DNA of 64,000 nucleotides, taken from an uncultured Pelagibacteraceae bacterium. GTDB lineage: Bacteria; Pseudomonadota; Alphaproteobacteria; Pelagibacterales; Pelagibacteraceae. The notes under the pieces are model-generated. The model had not been told where the DNA came from. It did not search any database and worked only from the letters and a program-made list of their open reading frames with translations. The stretch spans positions 1 through 64,000 of the forward strand of contig CACNQD010000003.1 in assembly GCA_902622545.1 (NCBI GenBank), in the 5' to 3' direction. This document shows positions 60,662 to 64,000 of this stretch, in pieces. Made by a program: the position numbers and the translations under genes. The stretch's first letter is position 1, and every line of letters starts with the position of its first letter.

Positions 60662-62899
60662 ATGATTAGAATTTTTATTAGTTTAATCCTAATTTCTTTT
60701 TGTGTTAGTTCTGCTAATGCAAAGATAATACCTAAGTATGCAGAAAAACTTACGTTTCTTCGAGCTGCACAAGCTAGTAACCTTCCTGATATTTCTGGTC
60801 TAACATTTAGCCCAGATGGAAAAAGAGTATTTGTTGGTAATCACATAAAAAATACAGATGGAAAAAATATATTCCAATTTGATTTGGGTACTGCATGGGA
60901 TATATCAACTTTAGATATCTCTAGTGAGGTCACAGCATCCATTATGGGTCATGGTCAAAATCCTGCAAACCATTCTAAATTAAGTATAGAATTTAATAAT
61001 GATGGAACAAAGATTTTTATTTTAGGAGGGTTTTACGCATCAACGCATATTTACAATTTAACCACTGCTTATGATATTTCAAGCATGTCATCAGATACTA
61101 TAGTACCTGATGACGGAATAGATTGGACAGATTTTGATGGTGCAGTATCAGGAGTTTCCGACCTCAAGTACGATATTGATTTTAATAATGATGGAACAAA
61201 AATGTATCTATTGGACGGAAACAGCGCCAGCTCAAACATTATGGAATTTATTCTTAGCACACCTTATGATCAAAGCACAGCATCGTTTTCTCATTTATTG
61301 GATCTTGAAGGTGAACTAGCGCGGTTTGCAATGGAATTAGAATTTGATGATGATGGAACAAGAATGTATGTGACTGAAGCAACTACATCTCCTCAAACAA
61401 ATTATATTTATGTTTATAAATTATCTACACCTTTTGCTGTATCTTCGTCAAAATATGTTGGAAAATATGAAATAGCTTATAGAGGTTCAACGGATGAAAC
61501 AGGCGCTGGATATACTTTTCAATTTGGAAAACAAGGGATGAAACTTTATTTAACTACTAATGAAGAAACTCATATTGGTGGTGTTGATACTGGTTATGAT
61601 GATGTAATTTATGAATATGATTTAAGCTGCCCTTATGGAGTTGTAATTTGTGAAGAAGATACTCTTTCTAATACTAGTGCTCAAGTTGATGTTGCTAAAC
61701 AAGCAATACATCAAAACTCTTCTGTTATATTTAAAAGATTTGATTGGTTAAGACGTAATGAGGGCAATGAAAATCTTAATACTAACAATATTAATTTAAA
61801 TATAAATAATCCCATTTTATCTGCATTAAGCGATACTCTAAAAAACACTTTCAATCAAAAATATACAAAAGCCTCAGTAAAAAGGAAAAAAGAAACAAGA
61901 AGTAATTTTAAGAATTTATCTTTTTGGTCTCACGGAGATATTTCAATTGGTAGGACAGGTGATAAAGCAACAACAACACCGCAAACACTTAAAGTTGGTG
62001 GTTTAATGTTTGGAGTAGATAAAAAACTTAAAAATAATAAATTTGTAGGTGCTGCAATTAGATATGGCCAAGGAAATACTTATAACAAAACATCTGATGG
62101 TTTTAAATTAGACTCAGAAACATTAACTTTAAATTTATACAGCACAAACCAATTAGACAGTAAATTAAATTTGAACACACTTTTAGGACTAAGTTTTTTA
62201 AAAATTGATCAACTAAACTCATCTGACCAAGTAACTGGCAATCGAAATGGTAAGCAAATATTTACGGCTATAAACATGAACAGTGATGGTGGTTATGGAG
62301 AATTTAACATTAGACCTACTGGCGGATTTATGTTTGGGATTACTAATCTTTCTAGTTATACAGACTTTAATACATCATCAGTTCAAGATATTTACGAGTC
62401 TTTAGTTTTTAATACAGGAAACATCACTGCAGGTTTAAAATTTGATAAACTAGTTCAAAATAACGACTTTAATATATTTAGAAATGGAAGTATTGAATAT
62501 ATACAAGATTTATCTTCTAACATTAGCTATAAAGTAAAAAGTCATAGTGATCTTACATCTCAACTTAGATCTGTTAAGAGACACTCATTACATAATCTTA
62601 AAGTCAATTTTGGAGTGGAAAGTGTATCTGAGAGTGGTCACACGTTTGGATTAAATTTTGAAAGACTTCAAGGACTTGATGAAAGCAGCCATCTTCAAAG
62701 TCTTTTCTTTAAGTTTGGATATTTAAGAGAGAATAACACCGATATTGCTTTTAACTTTGACCCATTATCAAGTAACACTGCTAATTTAAGTTATCTTAAA
62801 AATTACAACTACTTTGACTTAAAATTTGATACCAATTATTCTTTCATGAATGAAAATCCTGAATATGGCTTAAATCTCCAATTATCTAATAGCTTTTAA
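60662..62899 (+). CDS. Beta-propeller autotransporter-like surface protein
   Basis: 745 aa. Signal peptide (cut near ANA, residue 20), then a propeller-like domain (about residues 30-330) with repeated blade motifs of the form F-x-x-DG-x-(K/R)-(M/I/V)-(Y/F): FSPDGKRVFV, FNNDGTKIFI, FNNDGTKMYL, FDDDGTRMYV and FGKQGMKLYL. After a linker with RFDWLRR, residues about 420-745 form a beta-barrel that begins LSFWSHGDISIGR and ends in Phe (LSNSF), an outer-membrane insertion signal. The barrel and linker resemble those of the LamG protein at 39894-42332 (RLNWIRG, LFWSEGSVSVGG). Function of the head is unknown; adhesion or ligand binding is a guess. Confidence 0.82.
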   Translation: MIRIFISLILISFCVSSANAKIIPKYAEKLTFLRAAQASNLPDISGLTFSPDGKRVFVGNHIKNTDGKNIFQFDLGTAWDISTLDISSEVTASIMGHGQNPANHSKLSIEFNNDGTKIFILGGFYASTHIYNLTTAYDISSMSSDTIVPDDGIDWTDFDGAVSGVSDLKYDIDFNNDGTKMYLLDGNSASSNIMEFILSTPYDQSTASFSHLLDLEGELARFAMELEFDDDGTRMYVTEATTSPQTNYIYVYKLSTPFAVSSSKYVGKYEIAYRGSTDETGAGYTFQFGKQGMKLYLTTNEETHIGGVDTGYDDVIYEYDLSCPYGVVICEEDTLSNTSAQVDVAKQAIHQNSSVIFKRFDWLRRNEGNENLNTNNINLNINNPILSALSDTLKNTFNQKYTKASVKRKKETRSNFKNLSFWSHGDISIGRTGDKATTTPQTLKVGGLMFGVDKKLKNNKFVGAAIRYGQGNTYNKTSDGFKLDSETLTLNLYSTNQLDSKLNLNTLLGLSFLKIDQLNSSDQVTGNRNGKQIFTAINMNSDGGYGEFNIRPTGGFMFGITNLSSYTDFNTSSVQDIYESLVFNTGNITAGLKFDKLVQNNDFNIFRNGSIEYIQDLSSNISYKVKSHSDLTSQLRSVKRHSLHNLKVNFGVESVSESGHTFGLNFERLQGLDESSHLQSLFFKFGYLRENNTDIAFNFDPLSSNTANLSYLKNYNYFDLKFDTNYSFMNENPEYGLNLQLSNSF

Positions 62900-62984
62900 T
62901 ATCTAGATATAATCTCTTTTTTTGTTAAAAATTCTATAAATTAATTAATAAAATAAAATCAATTAATAAAGTTTGAAGCTGTTT

Positions 62985-64000
62985 ATGTTTTTTACGCGTT
63001 TAAAAATAGTTACTTTGTGCACTAATATTTATTTTCTTTTATTTGGAATTTATTTTTTATCCATAACGCAAGCCAACGCTTTAACAGTTAAACATGTATA
63101 TGATGAAATTCCTCAAGGTAAAGCTGGTTGTTATAGTTATCATTATCCAAATAATCCGTATACTCAGCTTACAAGAGATCGAACCCAAGATCCACATGAT
63201 ATATTATTTAGCGATGATGGAAAAACACTTTTTATTGTTAATAAAAATCAGTATGGCACTAATAATAGTCTGGGCGATTACGATCAGAATATATCTATGA
63301 ATAAAGTTGGTACTCCATTTGAATTAAAAACTGTGCTAACAGGTATGGGAAGTGATTCACCATATGCTATACCTTCGACTTCAAAAAGCTGTGAAGATGT
63401 TGATGCTTTCGATCATAGGCATTCAACCTTTGTAGCACAAGGAGCAGACATCTTTGGAGGTATACTTAACAGTATTCATATATCACAAGCTGGTAAAATT
63501 TTTTTTATAATGACTAGTCGGGGTGAAATACTCAGATATGATTTAACTAAACCTAATGATTTTAGAACAGCTAAATATGTTCAAGAAATTGATATAGCGA
63601 CTGATACAAAGACACTTGGTTTTTTTATTAGTAAAGACGGTTCAAGAATGTTTGGTTTGGATAGTGGTTCGGATGATGATACGCCTGTGTTAAAAACTTA
63701 TTCACTATCACCAGCGTTTGATTTAGAATCTGCTACTGAAATACATAGCGTAGATCTAAGCGGTCCACTAGGCAATAGTGAAGCTGGAATTCAATCAGCT
63801 AGAGATGTTGAATTTAGTAGAGATGGTGGTGAAATGTTTATCTCAGTTATGAATGGTAATGATTTCAATAATAATAAAATACATCAATTTAGTTTAGGTA
63901 AAAATTATGATGTTTCAACAGCAACTCATTTAGGACACCATCAAATCGTTTATCCTGGAATAACATCTGGGATACCACGTGGTTTTTCTTTTTCACCCGA
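62985..64000 (+). CDS. Beta-propeller surface protein, 3' end beyond window
   Basis: The frame from ATG 62985 is open for 338 codons to the window edge. It starts MFFTRLKIVTLCTNIYFLL and has a signal peptide with a cut near ANA (residue 31). The visible part carries the same blade motifs as the upstream gene: FSDDGKTLFI, ISQAGKIFFI, ISKDGSRMFG and FSRDGGEMFI. It is therefore a tandem relative of the 60662-62899 protein and probably also ends in an outer-membrane barrel outside the window (inference). A shorter open frame inside it (63094-63300) is a different-frame shadow. Confidence 0.82.
   Translation, partial: MFFTRLKIVTLCTNIYFLLFGIYFLSITQANALTVKHVYDEIPQGKAGCYSYHYPNNPYTQLTRDRTQDPHDILFSDDGKTLFIVNKNQYGTNNSLGDYDQNISMNKVGTPFELKTVLTGMGSDSPYAIPSTSKSCEDVDAFDHRHSTFVAQGADIFGGILNSIHISQAGKIFFIMTSRGEILRYDLTKPNDFRTAKYVQEIDIATDTKTLGFFISKDGSRMFGLDSGSDDDTPVLKTYSLSPAFDLESATEIHSVDLSGPLGNSEAGIQSARDVEFSRDGGEMFISVMNGNDFNNNKIHQFSLGKNYDVSTATHLGHHQIVYPGITSGIPRGFSFSP

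Noticed and set aside
63094..63300. 68-codon plus-strand frame near the window end
   Set aside because: It lies in a different frame inside the larger secreted propeller protein starting at 62985, which has a signal peptide and family motifs.

Overview
The window looks like a piece of chromosome from a SAR11-type marine alphaproteobacterium (Pelagibacterales, Candidatus Pelagibacter or a close relative). The reasons are very low GC (about 30 % by eye), genes packed with 1-20 bp gaps or 1-17 bp overlaps, AT-biased codons, periplasm-dependent uptake systems (an ABC and a TRAP operon, each led by its binding protein), paired TauE/SafE exporters, and an AT-rich core of biosynthetic genes. I see no rRNA, tRNA, CRISPR array, insertion sequence or prophage. 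The longest gene-free stretch is 206 bp, upstream of nrdA, and it holds regulatory sites.

Layout. 1-3866: 3' end of a class II aldolase, a fused AdoMet decarboxylase/spermidine-synthase-like gene, and an octopine/ornithine-type amino-acid ABC transporter. 3863-6851: small surface-sugar cluster (DUF6165, GT9, GT4) and a thioredoxin-like gene. 6872-11759: small metabolic genes (gamma carbonic anhydrase, a cis-CaaD-like tautomerase, PNPOx-like, hydroxyisobutyrate-dehydrogenase-like, MFS), rpoZ and cmk. 11756-15879: CaiB/BaiF CoA-transferase divergent from a TRAP operon, followed by dusA and two tandem TauE/SafE genes. 18554-21887: phosphohexomutase, Gfo/Idh/MocA oxidoreductase and GT17 on the minus strand. 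22094-25663: nrdAB behind a dense regulatory region, then a methyltransferase. 25664-29868: methylcitrate-cycle operon prpD-prpB-prpC preceded by gph. 29938-39828: acetyltransferase-only GlmU, glmS, class II DAHP synthase, nadE, cysS, cimA, a DUF1989 gene, trmJ-like and rpsD.

39894-42332 is a large LamG/Ig-like autotransporter that appears to have been inserted at the rpsD/grxD junction. A 74-bp copy of the rpsD 3' end lies on its far side, about 92 % identical and mostly with synonymous differences. 42425-49622 is a compact minus-strand operon sfsA-map-purB-purC-purS-purQ-purL-bolA-grxD. 49645-51794: CinA N-terminal-type protein, GGCT-like protein and AzlC/AzlD. 51791-55553 makes and breaks glucosylglycerate (GpgS, GpgP and a GH13_18 phosphorylase). 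55589-57869 is a divergent circularly permuted ATP-grasp / Anbu protease-like pair. Then comes ppc, then two tandem signal-peptide/beta-propeller surface proteins; the last runs off the end of the window.

The strongest leads are the rpsD-tail duplication around the autotransporter gene, the SpeD-SpeE fusion with an altered amine site beside a class II aldolase (possible methylthioadenosine salvage), a cis-CaaD-like tautomerase with all six catalytic residues, a GlmU without its uridylyltransferase half, putative LexA and NrdR sites in front of nrdAB, and the autotransporter/propeller family. All assignments are from reading translated sequence and motifs; no database search was run.
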